Below are positions 1-9,905 of a stretch of DNA of 48,407 bases, one piece after another. Both the position numbers and the translations under genes were made by a program. The notes beneath the pieces are model-generated. The model was not told the origin of the DNA. It saw nothing but the letters and a program-made list of their open reading frames with translations, and made no database searches. The stretch is from Bacteroides sp. GTDB lineage: Bacteria; Bacteroidota; Bacteroidia; Bacteroidales; Muribaculaceae. The DNA lies in contig JAAVDE010000044.1 in the NCBI GenBank assembly GCA_014801955.1, positions 1 through 48,407 of the forward strand, read 5' to 3'. Within the stretch, counting starts at the first letter, position 1. The number at the start of each line of letters is the position of its first letter.

Positions 1-3000
1 AAAGCCGCAGGCAACTACAAGATGGAACACCGCCGTATTGACGGCTACAACATCAGTATCGAGAACCCCAAAGGCAGTGTGCGCCGTGGCAAGGACGCTG
101 ACGGCAAAGAGTGGCAAACCGAGATGCACAATGACTATGGTTATATCCGTGGCACCGAGGGCGTGGATGGCGATCATATTGACGTGTTCCTTTCGGACAC
201 TCCCGACGAAGGAGACGTGTTTGTCATAGACCAGCGCAATGAGGACGGCTCGTTTGATGAACACAAGGTAATGTACGGCTTCCCCTCCGAAGAAGCCGCA
301 CGCGAGGCGTACCTTTCCAATTACGAGCAAGGCTGGACCGGCCTCGGCGCCATCACGCACGTCAGCAAAGAAGAGTTCCACAAGTGGATTGCGTCAAGCC
401 ATCGCAAGACTAAGCCATTTGCGGACTACAAGAGTGTGAAAAGTGAAACTCTTATTGATGACTTTGGCGAAAAGATTTCCGGCGCCCGTAAGGATATGCT
501 GGGAACAATAGCCAAAACTGTTGAGAACACAACGGTTCAGGCTCTGATAGAGCTTCCACTGAACAAAGTATTCAAACGCCCGAATCTACAAAAGCTGGTC
601 GCCGAGGGTGTTATCGGCGAAGACGAGGCCGTTCTCGCCGAAGCAGTTATGCAGAGCATGATCTTCAGCAATAAAAAGCCGGCTGCTTCCAGACGTGCCT
701 CCCGAAAACAGGAAATCTCCGACTGGGCCACGAATACGCACAAAGGCATTGTGTTTCTGGGAGAAATACTCAGTGGCGATGAAGAGCGCAGAGATAAAGC
801 ATTGGCCAAGCACAGGCAAGAGCTGACAGAACGTGTTGAGCGGGCTAACGATCATATTCGCAAAATGCGCCTATGGAATCCGGGCCAGACCTTCATGGAT
901 GTTACGGAACTGCCCGATGAGTTGGAAATAATGAGAAAGGTTCTTGAGGGAATCAATTACCGTGTCGGCGATAAGATTAATCTGCCGCTATCAAAGATTG
1001 AGCCTTCGAGTACATATCAATCGTTCATTGTCGGCAGTGCCGGCAAACAAGGTTCCTTTTGGTTCAACCGCTCGCATAGAAGTTTGGAAGAGGCTATTGA
1101 TACTATGATATTTGCCGCCAAACTCTCGCGTGGCGATATGGATATTGAACTGCCGGAGGATTTGTACCTGACAAAAGGTGTTGGTAACCCTCATAAGGTT
1201 GCTACAGGAAACTTTGAGGTTCGATACCTCGGTGGCAGAAATGGGCTGTCCGTAATCAGCAAAGTGTTTGCCGATGAAAATACCGCCAGGAAATTCGCAG
1301 AGGAGAAGCAGGGCCAGGTGTACACCGAAACGCGCTATAACGGTGAATTTGATAGTTACTCGCTTTCCATTAAGAATCCCCTGACGGGCAATAGACATAT
1401 GGTGGGCAATACTTTCAACTCGCGTGAAGAAGTCGATGCGTGGTACGAAGAACATAGAGAGGAGGTTAATCGCTTGAGCCTTGAGGCCATCAATAATGAG
1501 ATGGGAGTCAAAAGCCAGACGCGAGAACACTTCTATGTTACCTCCTCCTGGGATAGAGGTGCTCATCGCGTACGTTATAGCGTAGTCGAAGATGACCGAA
1601 AGAATCCCTGGCCAATTGTCAAGGATTTCCAGACTCAGAAGGAAGCGGAAACATGGCTGAAAGAGAACCTGTCGCGGCTTGAAGCCGAACGCAAGGCCAA
1701 ACACGAGGCAGAGCGTAACGTCGTCTACTTTGAAAATGCCGCAGGCATTCGTCAGGGTAAGGACTGGCGCGGTGGCCGGGATGCTACCCCGGAATTATAT
1801 AGCGAGACCTTCGGATTCCGCGGGGTACAGTTTGGCAATTGGACTAACAATGCCGACCGTCAGGCTGCATTGAACGAAGCTTATGACGCGTTCATGGATC
1901 TGGCATCAGTGCTTGGTCTGACGCCTAAAGCCATGTCGCTGGATGGTGAGCTGGGGCTGGCGTTCGGCGCCCGCGGCAGCGGTCGGGCCTCCGCCCACTA
2001 CGAGCCGGCGCAGGTGGTAATTAATCTGACAAAAACTCGCGGCGCAGGCGCCCTGGCCCATGAATGGTGGCATGCGGTAGATAATTTCCTGTCGAGGCGT
2101 GGCGGCATAGCTATGGGCTACGTTAGCCACGGCAATGCTGCCGACAAGCTGGCGCCCGGAGTTGCAGACTCACTGAATCAACTTATGTCGGCACTTAACA
2201 AGTCAGCTTACGCAAAACGCAGCATAGCCAAAGGCGATTACTGGGGCAGAGGCACGGAGTTGATGGCAAGACTATTTGAAACCTGGGTTGCCGGTCGCCT
2301 TAAGCAGCAGGGTGCGCACGTTCCATTTCTCGTGGCTCCGCCAAGTCTGAAAGCTTTGAACAGTTACCAGCAGCTGAATTATTTATCATACAAAGCAAAC
2401 GAAATTCGCCAAGCTGCGCTTGAGAAGCGGGAACCGGCACCTGAATCGTTCGATAAATTCAAAGAACGCCCGGAATCGCTCAATGGTTATCCCTACCCTA
2501 CTATTGAAGAGGTCAGCGCGTTTGATCCCTTGGTGGGGCAATTCGTAACTGCTTTGGCCGACCGCGAACATGAAACCGGCAGCATCGCCATGGAGCGCGG
2601 CGGCCGCTATAAACGCAACCGATTGTCAACGACTACCGGCATGTCGCTCTTCGACTGGGCAGATGCCAGGGAGGCTACTAAGCTTCAGACCGAAGACGAT
2701 GCACTGGCCAAAGTCGCTGAGTCGGCCAATACGGCTATAGATGAATATGCTGAAGCATACCGACGCTATCTGACTGAGTCCGCACAACTCGAATCGGAAT
2801 TATCAAAACATGCAGAAGCAGATGAAGCCCGCACTGAGCTGGAGCAACGACTTAGCTACGAAGAAGCAGCCGTATTGGAAGCCCGGCAGCAGCTGGAAGA
2901 TTCTCTGCGCGACTACTATGCTCTTAACAATACCCCGGAAGATGCTGAACGTATAGCCCGGCAGATGGTGGCCAGAACGGAAACCGAAGTGGCCATCATG

Positions 3001-6000
3001 CAAAATCGCCGGGGGCTGCTTCATGATCTGCTGAATCCGGCGCCCGCGACAGAGCAACTCCTATCGAGGCCGGCAAACGAAAGCAAGGCTGCCGTCAGAA
3101 CAGCCGGCGGCTTCATAAGCTATGACGCTGTCGGTCATCTGCCCGACGGCAAGCAAGGTGAATTTGCATACGTTGAGCGCATGTTCAGCCGAAGCGGAGA
3201 GTTTGACTTCACCGGCGGCAACCGCGTTGAATCTCGCGCCGACGTCGCATATCTGTTCAGGAGCCTGGCCGATTACTCTATCGAGCATGTTTTCGGCGCT
3301 TTGGTAAAAGACGGTAAAGTAAAGGTTATCCATATCGGCATGGGTGGCCCCACCGCTTCGTTTGCATATCTGGGTGCATTGCGGGCGGCCTACGATGCTT
3401 TCGGCGCCGACAAAGTTTATTTGGTCCATAACCATCCGTCGGGTAATCTCAGAGCGAGTAGACCGGATGAACTGCTTATTGAGCGACTCAACAACGGATT
3501 TAGGGACGCGGACATAGAAGTTGAGGGTATTATTATCGACACTACTTCGGGGCGCTTTTTGCGATTCGGAGGGGAGGGAAGCGCCGCTGAGGAGAATCTG
3601 CCTTCCGACATTGTCGGCAACGAACAGGCCATTGAAGTGTTGCGCTTTGACCGGCAGCCACAGAAAGCCCACAATCGGGAAATGCCTCAAATATCTTCGT
3701 CGGCAAAGGTGGTTGAATTTATCAACCAGCATCGAAGCGGCAACGGAGGGGCCAGCTACATCATACTCGCCAACGACCTTAAAGTGGTTGCACATTTCCA
3801 TACCGACAGCAAGCCCGGCGACCTCAAGGGCTTAGAACAGGAACTGGTCAGCTCCGGACTGAAATACGGCGGTTCCGCAGTTATCCTCTACGGCAAGCAC
3901 GGCCTGAGCAATGAACAAATCCGCGCTCTCGGCAACAACATCAAGGCGAGCAGCCTGGACGGTATCAGGCTGATGGACGTTGTCAACCTATCCGGCTCAA
4001 ACTGGCTGAGTGCTCAGGACGAAGGCATTCTCAATGAACCAAGCAGCGAGTATGGGATATCGTCAGAGAGCGACATTCGCTTCCGCGAGGTTAAGGATGA
4101 TGCCGTACTGTCGGAGTTTGCCGAAGGTAAGACCGTTAAGGCCTACCGCACCATGCAGGTTATCGACGGCAAACTCTACTCTCCTATGGCTACAAAGGTA
4201 GGTGGCAAGACAACCCCCGAAATAAAACTCGGTGTGCCGGAACAGGCCGAGGAACACCCCGAAATAATCAAGGGTACTAAGATTGGCCGTGATGGTTTGG
4301 AACAAGGTTATGTAGTCATTGACAAGGGGCTCGGTAAAGGTACGCTCACCGTTGCCTACAATCCCTATGTACATACTTCGCGCACCGTTCTCAACGACCA
4401 ATTCTCATCCGCCTACATTCGCCCCAACCTGGTAATAGTAGAAGTTGAGGTGCCTGAGAGCGAACTGACGAGTGGCTATCGTGCGAACATGGCCAAGGAC
4501 ACCGTCGGAGAAATCTCATGGCATAGCGGCAGTGTCAGCGGACAGCTGGCCGAACTTGGCAAACCTCGCAGGGTGATTCTCACTCGCTACGACCGTCCTG
4601 TGCGTATCATGCCTTTCCGTGAGGTTGCGACCATGATAGCAGAACAACTCGACGGCACCGACATTGCTATTCCTTACAATGTTGTACAGCCTCAACTGCG
4701 AACAGAATTGGAACGCCTCGGAGTTGCAATTAGTGAGAAAGCTACCGGCACCGTTACAGATGAAGCTGACTTTGGCAAGGCTGAATATATCACCGACCAG
4801 GAGATAGAGCGCATCAACGCACGACAGCAGGAGATGGCACAGACCACGGCAGAAGCAAAGAGCAGCCACGCAGAGCAGTTGTCGAAGAAGTTCAACACTC
4901 CTGTGCGCATCATTACCGATGTCAATGAGCTGCCTGCCTCGTTGAGAAATAAGAAAGGGGCGTTTGATGTCAAGAGCGGGGAGGTAATCGTTGTGATTCC
5001 CAATAATCAGAACGTGGAAGACGTTGCAGAGACCATATTCCATGAGGTTGTTGCTCACAAAGGTCTGCGAGAATTGATTGGAGAGGAAAACTATGATGCC
5101 TTCTGTGATGAAGTGTATAACCACCTCAAGGAAGATTTGAAGCAGCAGGTGGATGAAGAAACTACCCGCCGCTTCATGAACGAGCCGGGCAAAGGGTATG
5201 AGCACCACCGCCGCGTTTCGGTTGATGAGTTATTCGGACGCATGAGCGAAAAGGGCTTTGAAGATTTCTCAAAGGCTGAGCGTAGCATTTGGGCAAAACT
5301 CAAAGCCAAAGTTTTAGAGGCAATCAATAAATTCCTCGGTGCGTTGAAACTCCCGAAGTGGGTAAAACTCGGCGACAACGAGTTGCGCTATATTCTATGG
5401 CGCAGCCATGAGCGACTCCGCACCAAAGGTGACTACATCGACATGGCCCGCGATGCCGCCAAACGCGAGGAGCTTGGTCTGAGACAAAATGAAGCGATGC
5501 GAGAACAGATAGTAAATTCCTTCGAGAATCCGACTATCGGTGGGCATCTTTCAATGGACTCGAATCGAATCTTTAACGAGGAATTACAACGGTATCAGAA
5601 CGGTCAAATGAAACCTAATGAGATTCTTCATCTTGGCAATCCACAAGGCATAATGCGAGCTTTTCTACCAAACATACCTATTGTTATGCGTCAACGCGTC
5701 GTAACAAAAGGCTCTCAAAAAAAGCATGAGGTAGAGGTGCATGCAATTAAAAATATGCCCTATCATCTATCAACTCCGATATTCATTTTCCAACGTAGCG
5801 AAGACACCATTGGAGTCCTAACTGATATGACAGACCGTAATGGTAAAAACGTATGCGTGGCAATTGAAATTGAACGCAAAATGCAACATGGCAACGAATA
5901 TCTTGAAGTCAACGACATTCGTTCTTTCCATGGAAGAGATTTCAAAAATATCGTTGAGCCAATTGTCAACAATGGAACGCTGAGATGGGTTGACAAAGTA

Positions 6001-9000
6001 AAAGGACTGGCTTATCTCTCCTCAGCTTCACAACCGGTTCAGCAGGAAATAGACAAGCAAATCCTTTATGATGCTGCAAAGATAGTAAATTCTTTCGAGA
6101 ATCCGACTATCGTTGAGGAAGAAAGTTACGAATATCGTTTCCGTGATGGTGAGACCAGCGACATCTGGAAGGACCAGAGCTTAGGTTTAGAGGAACGCAT
6201 TACCAATGCCGCCGTAAGACTTAGCAATAATCAGAGTGGCGACCTCACACTGCGCAATGATGCAATGCGGGCAATCGGCGGGGATCTGACCTCACTGCGA
6301 AAGGCTATGGCCGCGCAGAAGAAGTTCGACCAATCTACCGTGAAGCGCGTTGCTGATTTGGCGCGCATTCTCATGCAGCATGGCTACCTGTCAGGCATGA
6401 CCTCCGGCGAGGTGCAGAGACTCATATCGGCCATTAAGAACTCTGTCGGCCACAATGACACTAAGAATAATGTTCAGAAGATTATGGACATCATGGTCAA
6501 TAATCAACTGCGCAACGGCGAGAGCTCACTTCGCCAACTCCTTGCCATCCGCGGCAGCAAGGTTGATGCCCGCGGCGTGGAGGTGCAGGGAATGCTCGAT
6601 GTGGACGGACAGCGCACAATGGAGGTTGTGAAGAAAGCTATGTCGCTATCGGAAGATGACATCACCGACCGCATAGCAGAATCCCTCAATCGCATGAGTG
6701 ACCCCGACAACACCATAGCAGACCAAGCCGCCTTAGAGTATGCCGGACTTCATATGGCTCTCGACTATGTTCAGAATATCGCGAACAGCAAAGCCGAGGA
6801 GAAGGCCCTACGCGATAGCCTTAAAACCGCAAAGGAAGAAAAGGATGCCGGACGCATGGCCAATGATGCCTACAATCAGTTTGTAGAAGCCACTGAGGAT
6901 GCTATTCGTAAGAATAAGATTGAACGAGCCGAGGCGTACTTCAATCTTGTAGGCAGACTATCAGATTCCCTGCGAGGGAGCATCGAGAACGCCAAAGCCT
7001 TCCGCGAGGCAGAGAAAGCGCGTATCAACGAGATACACCACAACGCCAACTCCGACATGGAAGGCAGGGCGACCAACGAGCATCACAGAGACGATTGGAA
7101 AGACAAAGTTATAAACAACGGAGTTTTCCAATTTCTGTTTGCTCCTCTTGGGACCTTCGACCAGATAATGCGCGTGTTCGGCAACAAGAGTGCCAACGGC
7201 GAGGGTTATCTGTGGAACCGCTTTATGCGCGGTTGGGTAGATTGCCGAAACAAAGAGTTGGAGGGCGTCAAAGAGAAGTTTGCAAGACTTGATGAGAAAT
7301 CCGCAGAACTGTTCGGCCATGGCAAGACCTGGGGCGACATTATCCGCTTGGAGAGTAAACTGCCAAAGGCAACCGTTTCATTTTGGGACGGTGGAGAGAT
7401 GCGCGACCACGAACTGACACAGGGCAATCTTCTCTACATCTACATGGTCGACAAAATGACTGACGGACGCATGAAATTACGCCGCATGGGTATCACCGAA
7501 GATGATATAACCGACGTCGAAAACTTCCTCGATCCACGCTTCAAGGCACTCGGCGATTGGCTGCAAGATGAATTTCTTGTAGAGACCCGCAACGAGTATA
7601 ACGAAACCCATAAGCGGATGTTTGGTGCATCAATGGCCGCCATTGAGAACTACTTTCCCCTAAAGATTCTGGCAAACGCCCGAATTGACAAAGAGGAGGA
7701 TGTCAATCAGCAGAATCAGCCGGAGGGTATAACCACCAAGACCGGCAGTATCATCAAACGCCGTGTGAACAATCTTGCCCTTGATATTACGGGGGCCGAT
7801 GCGTTGAGTGTCATTCTTGACCACATTACCCAAATGGAGCATTGGAGCGCATATGCCGAGTGGAACAGGGACTTGAACACCCTGCGCACCTACAAGCGAT
7901 TCCGCAACCAAGTAATCAATATGACCACCGTATATGGCGGCGGCAGAAAGTTGTGGGAGAACTTCAATGACCTGTGTCTTATGGCGGCAGGAGAATACCG
8001 TCCGCCGATTGCCAAACTCGACAAGAGTGCAGTCAATCTTGCCAAAGGTGTAACCGCAGCAAAAGTCAGCTTCCGAATGTTTACCGCTTTGAAGCAGTTG
8101 CTTTCAGCGCCGGCATACATCCCCGAAGTCAGCGTGAGAGCCATCGCCAAGAGCATTGCCAATCCATACGGAGATTTCAAGTGGTGTTTGGAAAACATGC
8201 CGATATTCAGAGAGCGCTGGCACTCGCGCATAAGCGGTGACCCCAGACTATTGAAATCAGACATGGATTGGAAGATGTGGCGCAGCCGCATAATGGAAAT
8301 ATCCTCACGCATTGGTATGACCCCCAATGCCTTTGTTGATGCCGTAACCGTCAGCATCGGAGCAAGAGCCATGTACGAAACCCGACTGAAGCAATATATC
8401 AAAGAGGGCTACCCGGCAGATGCCGCAGAAAAGAGAGCGAAGCAGGACGCGACCATCCTGTTCAATCAAACACAGCAGTCGTCAGAATCGCCATTCCTCT
8501 CCACAATGCAGGTAGACCGTTCGTGGCTGAGTGTACTATATACCGTGTTCCGCAACTCCGCAATGTCGTACACCCGCCAAGAGTATGACGCAATGCGAAA
8601 CCTCAAGCGCAACCTCACCGCCGAGCAAAGAGCAAAGAGCGTCGAGTTTATGACGAAGCAGATACTGCGCGATTGGGATATAGACCCCGACTATGCCACG
8701 GATGCAGAACAGCGCAAAGCGAATGATGCCGCAAGAAACCGCTTCCGCAGACAAATCAAGAAAGACGTACTCCGCATAGCGACATTCGGATTCATCCTCG
8801 AAGCCCTATGGAACCTCGGACCATATCTGCCTTACATCTTCCTCGGCAATGAAGATGATGAGAAAGACAAGATGTGGGATGACGCAATGACCCATGCCTA
8901 CTTCGGAAGTATCGAGGGACTGACCGGCGGCGATGTAATGAGCGGCTTTGGCAATATGGCAGCAAGTGGAGAATGGAGTTGGAACCAACTCACAAAGGAT

Positions 9001-9843
9001 ATGCCGTTGGCAAGCGACATCAACACCATCGCCAATAAGTTTATCGGTGGTAAAAATGCCGAGGCCGTCAATGACATCCTCAACCTCCTGGTGCAAGCCG
9101 GCGTCGGCATGAACCCGCAAAGCCTAACTGATGCCGCCATAGCTATTTCCGATGCTTGCGGCGATGACCCGGCACTGAGCCATGAGGCCGCAATCTTCGT
9201 GATGCGAGTGCTCCAAGTACCGCAGAGCCAACTCGACAAACTCTACTTTGACGAGATAGATTTGAGTGGTGAGGAGGCGAGCAAGTTGACGCCCGAGCAA
9301 TTGGCCTCACGCTATGCTGAATACAGAGTGAAGCGAGGAACTCCCCTTGCTCCTTGGTCCTGGGACGATGAGGAACGTCTTGATAAATATGAGAAGTTGG
9401 CTAAGGATAGGATGAAAGAACGATTGGACCGTCACGGCGAAGCTTCAGTTCTTGAAGCATACGCAGATTTTGAGGTCCGATATAAGGCTATCTCAGAAAA
9501 GGCTAAAGAGGCGAAGGCATTAATGACAACAGATTATGCCGCCGCTGCTCAAGCACTCGCAGCCCTACAACAAGACCCCGACTTCTTGATCTATCAGCGG
9601 TTTGGAAGCCTTGACAAGCAACTCGGACGCATCGCCAAAATGTGGTTAACTGCCAAATCGCCTGAAGAGGCGAAGCTTATAGCAGAAACCATTCCAGATT
9701 ATAGAGCGGGTATGGTGAAAGTGTTACAGGCAGAGACCGCTGAGGTGCAGCAATTGGCAATGGCAGAACTGTCAATCTTGATGAATGGTTTCTACAACAA
9801 ATATCAATCCATGCAGCAAGAGCCTATGCAAGTCAATAGATAA
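1..9843 (+). CDS. Giant phage polyvalent protein, 5' end cut by window
   Basis: The frame is open to base 1 and the residues before the first ATG (base 22) fit the start of the inorganic-pyrophosphatase-like polyvalent domain, so the true start lies upstream. Numbering from that ATG, I see: the InPase-like domain (about 1-140, with DGDHIDVFL); an LPD1-like zincin region with HEWWH at 680-684; a RadC/JAB-like metal site HNHPSG at 1136-1141 followed by S and D; a second zincin-like helix HEVVAH at 1674-1679 (HE-x3-H, not the classic HExxH); a MuF C-terminal-like, toxin-like domain at about 1830-2020 bounded by repeats; coiled coil; and an LPD38-like C-terminal region (about 2350-2950) with a hydrophobic stretch. 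Such proteins in phages and conjugative elements are thought to be delivered into the host with the DNA to counter host factors. Its position next to the portal fits an ejected virion protein. Domain names come from motif recognition only. Confidence 0.85.
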   Translation, partial: KAAGNYKMEHRRIDGYNISIENPKGSVRRGKDADGKEWQTEMHNDYGYIRGTEGVDGDHIDVFLSDTPDEGDVFVIDQRNEDGSFDEHKVMYGFPSEEAAREAYLSNYEQGWTGLGAITHVSKEEFHKWIASSHRKTKPFADYKSVKSETLIDDFGEKISGARKDMLGTIAKTVENTTVQALIELPLNKVFKRPNLQKLVAEGVIGEDEAVLAEAVMQSMIFSNKKPAASRRASRKQEISDWATNTHKGIVFLGEILSGDEERRDKALAKHRQELTERVERANDHIRKMRLWNPGQTFMDVTELPDELEIMRKVLEGINYRVGDKINLPLSKIEPSSTYQSFIVGSAGKQGSFWFNRSHRSLEEAIDTMIFAAKLSRGDMDIELPEDLYLTKGVGNPHKVATGNFEVRYLGGRNGLSVISKVFADENTARKFAEEKQGQVYTETRYNGEFDSYSLSIKNPLTGNRHMVGNTFNSREEVDAWYEEHREEVNRLSLEAINNEMGVKSQTREHFYVTSSWDRGAHRVRYSVVEDDRKNPWPIVKDFQTQKEAETWLKENLSRLEAERKAKHEAERNVVYFENAAGIRQGKDWRGGRDATPELYSETFGFRGVQFGNWTNNADRQAALNEAYDAFMDLASVLGLTPKAMSLDGELGLAFGARGSGRASAHYEPAQVVINLTKTRGAGALAHEWWHAVDNFLSRRGGIAMGYVSHGNAADKLAPGVADSLNQLMSALNKSAYAKRSIAKGDYWGRGTELMARLFETWVAGRLKQQGAHVPFLVAPPSLKALNSYQQLNYLSYKANEIRQAALEKREPAPESFDKFKERPESLNGYPYPTIEEVSAFDPLVGQFVTALADREHETGSIAMERGGRYKRNRLSTTTGMSLFDWADAREATKLQTEDDALAKVAESANTAIDEYAEAYRRYLTESAQLESELSKHAEADEARTELEQRLSYEEAAVLEARQQLEDSLRDYYALNNTPEDAERIARQMVARTETEVAIMQNRRGLLHDLLNPAPATEQLLSRPANESKAAVRTAGGFISYDAVGHLPDGKQGEFAYVERMFSRSGEFDFTGGNRVESRADVAYLFRSLADYSIEHVFGALVKDGKVKVIHIGMGGPTASFAYLGALRAAYDAFGADKVYLVHNHPSGNLRASRPDELLIERLNNGFRDADIEVEGIIIDTTSGRFLRFGGEGSAAEENLPSDIVGNEQAIEVLRFDRQPQKAHNREMPQISSSAKVVEFINQHRSGNGGASYIILANDLKVVAHFHTDSKPGDLKGLEQELVSSGLKYGGSAVILYGKHGLSNEQIRALGNNIKASSLDGIRLMDVVNLSGSNWLSAQDEGILNEPSSEYGISSESDIRFREVKDDAVLSEFAEGKTVKAYRTMQVIDGKLYSPMATKVGGKTTPEIKLGVPEQAEEHPEIIKGTKIGRDGLEQGYVVIDKGLGKGTLTVAYNPYVHTSRTVLNDQFSSAYIRPNLVIVEVEVPESELTSGYRANMAKDTVGEISWHSGSVSGQLAELGKPRRVILTRYDRPVRIMPFREVATMIAEQLDGTDIAIPYNVVQPQLRTELERLGVAISEKATGTVTDEADFGKAEYITDQEIERINARQQEMAQTTAEAKSSHAEQLSKKFNTPVRIITDVNELPASLRNKKGAFDVKSGEVIVVIPNNQNVEDVAETIFHEVVAHKGLRELIGEENYDAFCDEVYNHLKEDLKQQVDEETTRRFMNEPGKGYEHHRRVSVDELFGRMSEKGFEDFSKAERSIWAKLKAKVLEAINKFLGALKLPKWVKLGDNELRYILWRSHERLRTKGDYIDMARDAAKREELGLRQNEAMREQIVNSFENPTIGGHLSMDSNRIFNEELQRYQNGQMKPNEILHLGNPQGIMRAFLPNIPIVMRQRVVTKGSQKKHEVEVHAIKNMPYHLSTPIFIFQRSEDTIGVLTDMTDRNGKNVCVAIEIERKMQHGNEYLEVNDIRSFHGRDFKNIVEPIVNNGTLRWVDKVKGLAYLSSASQPVQQEIDKQILYDAAKIVNSFENPTIVEEESYEYRFRDGETSDIWKDQSLGLEERITNAAVRLSNNQSGDLTLRNDAMRAIGGDLTSLRKAMAAQKKFDQSTVKRVADLARILMQHGYLSGMTSGEVQRLISAIKNSVGHNDTKNNVQKIMDIMVNNQLRNGESSLRQLLAIRGSKVDARGVEVQGMLDVDGQRTMEVVKKAMSLSEDDITDRIAESLNRMSDPDNTIADQAALEYAGLHMALDYVQNIANSKAEEKALRDSLKTAKEEKDAGRMANDAYNQFVEATEDAIRKNKIERAEAYFNLVGRLSDSLRGSIENAKAFREAEKARINEIHHNANSDMEGRATNEHHRDDWKDKVINNGVFQFLFAPLGTFDQIMRVFGNKSANGEGYLWNRFMRGWVDCRNKELEGVKEKFARLDEKSAELFGHGKTWGDIIRLESKLPKATVSFWDGGEMRDHELTQGNLLYIYMVDKMTDGRMKLRRMGITEDDITDVENFLDPRFKALGDWLQDEFLVETRNEYNETHKRMFGASMAAIENYFPLKILANARIDKEEDVNQQNQPEGITTKTGSIIKRRVNNLALDITGADALSVILDHITQMEHWSAYAEWNRDLNTLRTYKRFRNQVINMTTVYGGGRKLWENFNDLCLMAAGEYRPPIAKLDKSAVNLAKGVTAAKVSFRMFTALKQLLSAPAYIPEVSVRAIAKSIANPYGDFKWCLENMPIFRERWHSRISGDPRLLKSDMDWKMWRSRIMEISSRIGMTPNAFVDAVTVSIGARAMYETRLKQYIKEGYPADAAEKRAKQDATILFNQTQQSSESPFLSTMQVDRSWLSVLYTVFRNSAMSYTRQEYDAMRNLKRNLTAEQRAKSVEFMTKQILRDWDIDPDYATDAEQRKANDAARNRFRRQIKKDVLRIATFGFILEALWNLGPYLPYIFLGNEDDEKDKMWDDAMTHAYFGSIEGLTGGDVMSGFGNMAASGEWSWNQLTKDMPLASDINTIANKFIGGKNAEAVNDILNLLVQAGVGMNPQSLTDAAIAISDACGDDPALSHEAAIFVMRVLQVPQSQLDKLYFDEIDLSGEEASKLTPEQLASRYAEYRVKRGTPLAPWSWDDEERLDKYEKLAKDRMKERLDRHGEASVLEAYADFEVRYKAISEKAKEAKALMTTDYAAAAQALAALQQDPDFLIYQRFGSLDKQLGRIAKMWLTAKSPEEAKLIAETIPDYRAGMVKVLQAETAEVQQLAMAELSILMNGFYNKYQSMQQEPMQVNR
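5508..6112 (+). repeat. 32-nt direct repeats bounding an inserted toxin-like domain
   Basis: Bases 5508-5539 and 6081-6112 match at 31 of 32 positions and both encode IVNSFENPTI in the same frame. They are offset by 573 nt (191 codons). The segment between them encodes a MuF C-terminal-like domain (KHEVEVHAIKNMP, then LSTPIFIF) and looks more AT-rich than its flanks. Removing one repeat plus the insert would leave a continuous reading frame. I read this as a domain cassette gained by homologous or microhomology recombination. Confidence 0.8.
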
Positions 9844-9853
9844 AGTTAAGAAT

Positions 9854-9898
9854 GTGTCGGTGGTGACTATCTTTGCAACGCCACCGACACTAATTTTC
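9854..9898 (+). terminator. Terminator-like hairpin after the polyvalent gene
   Basis: A perfect 10-bp stem (gtgtcggtgg at 9854-9863 with ccaccgacac at 9881-9890) closes a 17-nt loop and is followed by TAATTTTCTTTTTAT. It sits in the 62-nt gap between the polyvalent gene and the portal. The loop contains a promoter-like -7 box. Confidence 0.6.
9868..9875 (+). promoter_or_regulatory. Bacteroidetes-type -7 box for the portal gene
   Basis: TATCTTTG is an exact match to the TAnnTTTG -7 element of Bacteroidetes sigma-ABfr promoters, 38 nt before the portal ATG. No clear -33 TTG element is seen, so this is a candidate only. It lies inside the loop of the preceding hairpin. Confidence 0.45.
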
Positions 9899-9905
9899 TT
9901 TTTAT

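Noticed and set aside
3061-3801. Long antisense frames inside the polyvalent and fibre genes
   Set aside because: They are shadows of GC-rich coding sequence; the sense strand proteins have clear domain motifs and the antisense products have none.
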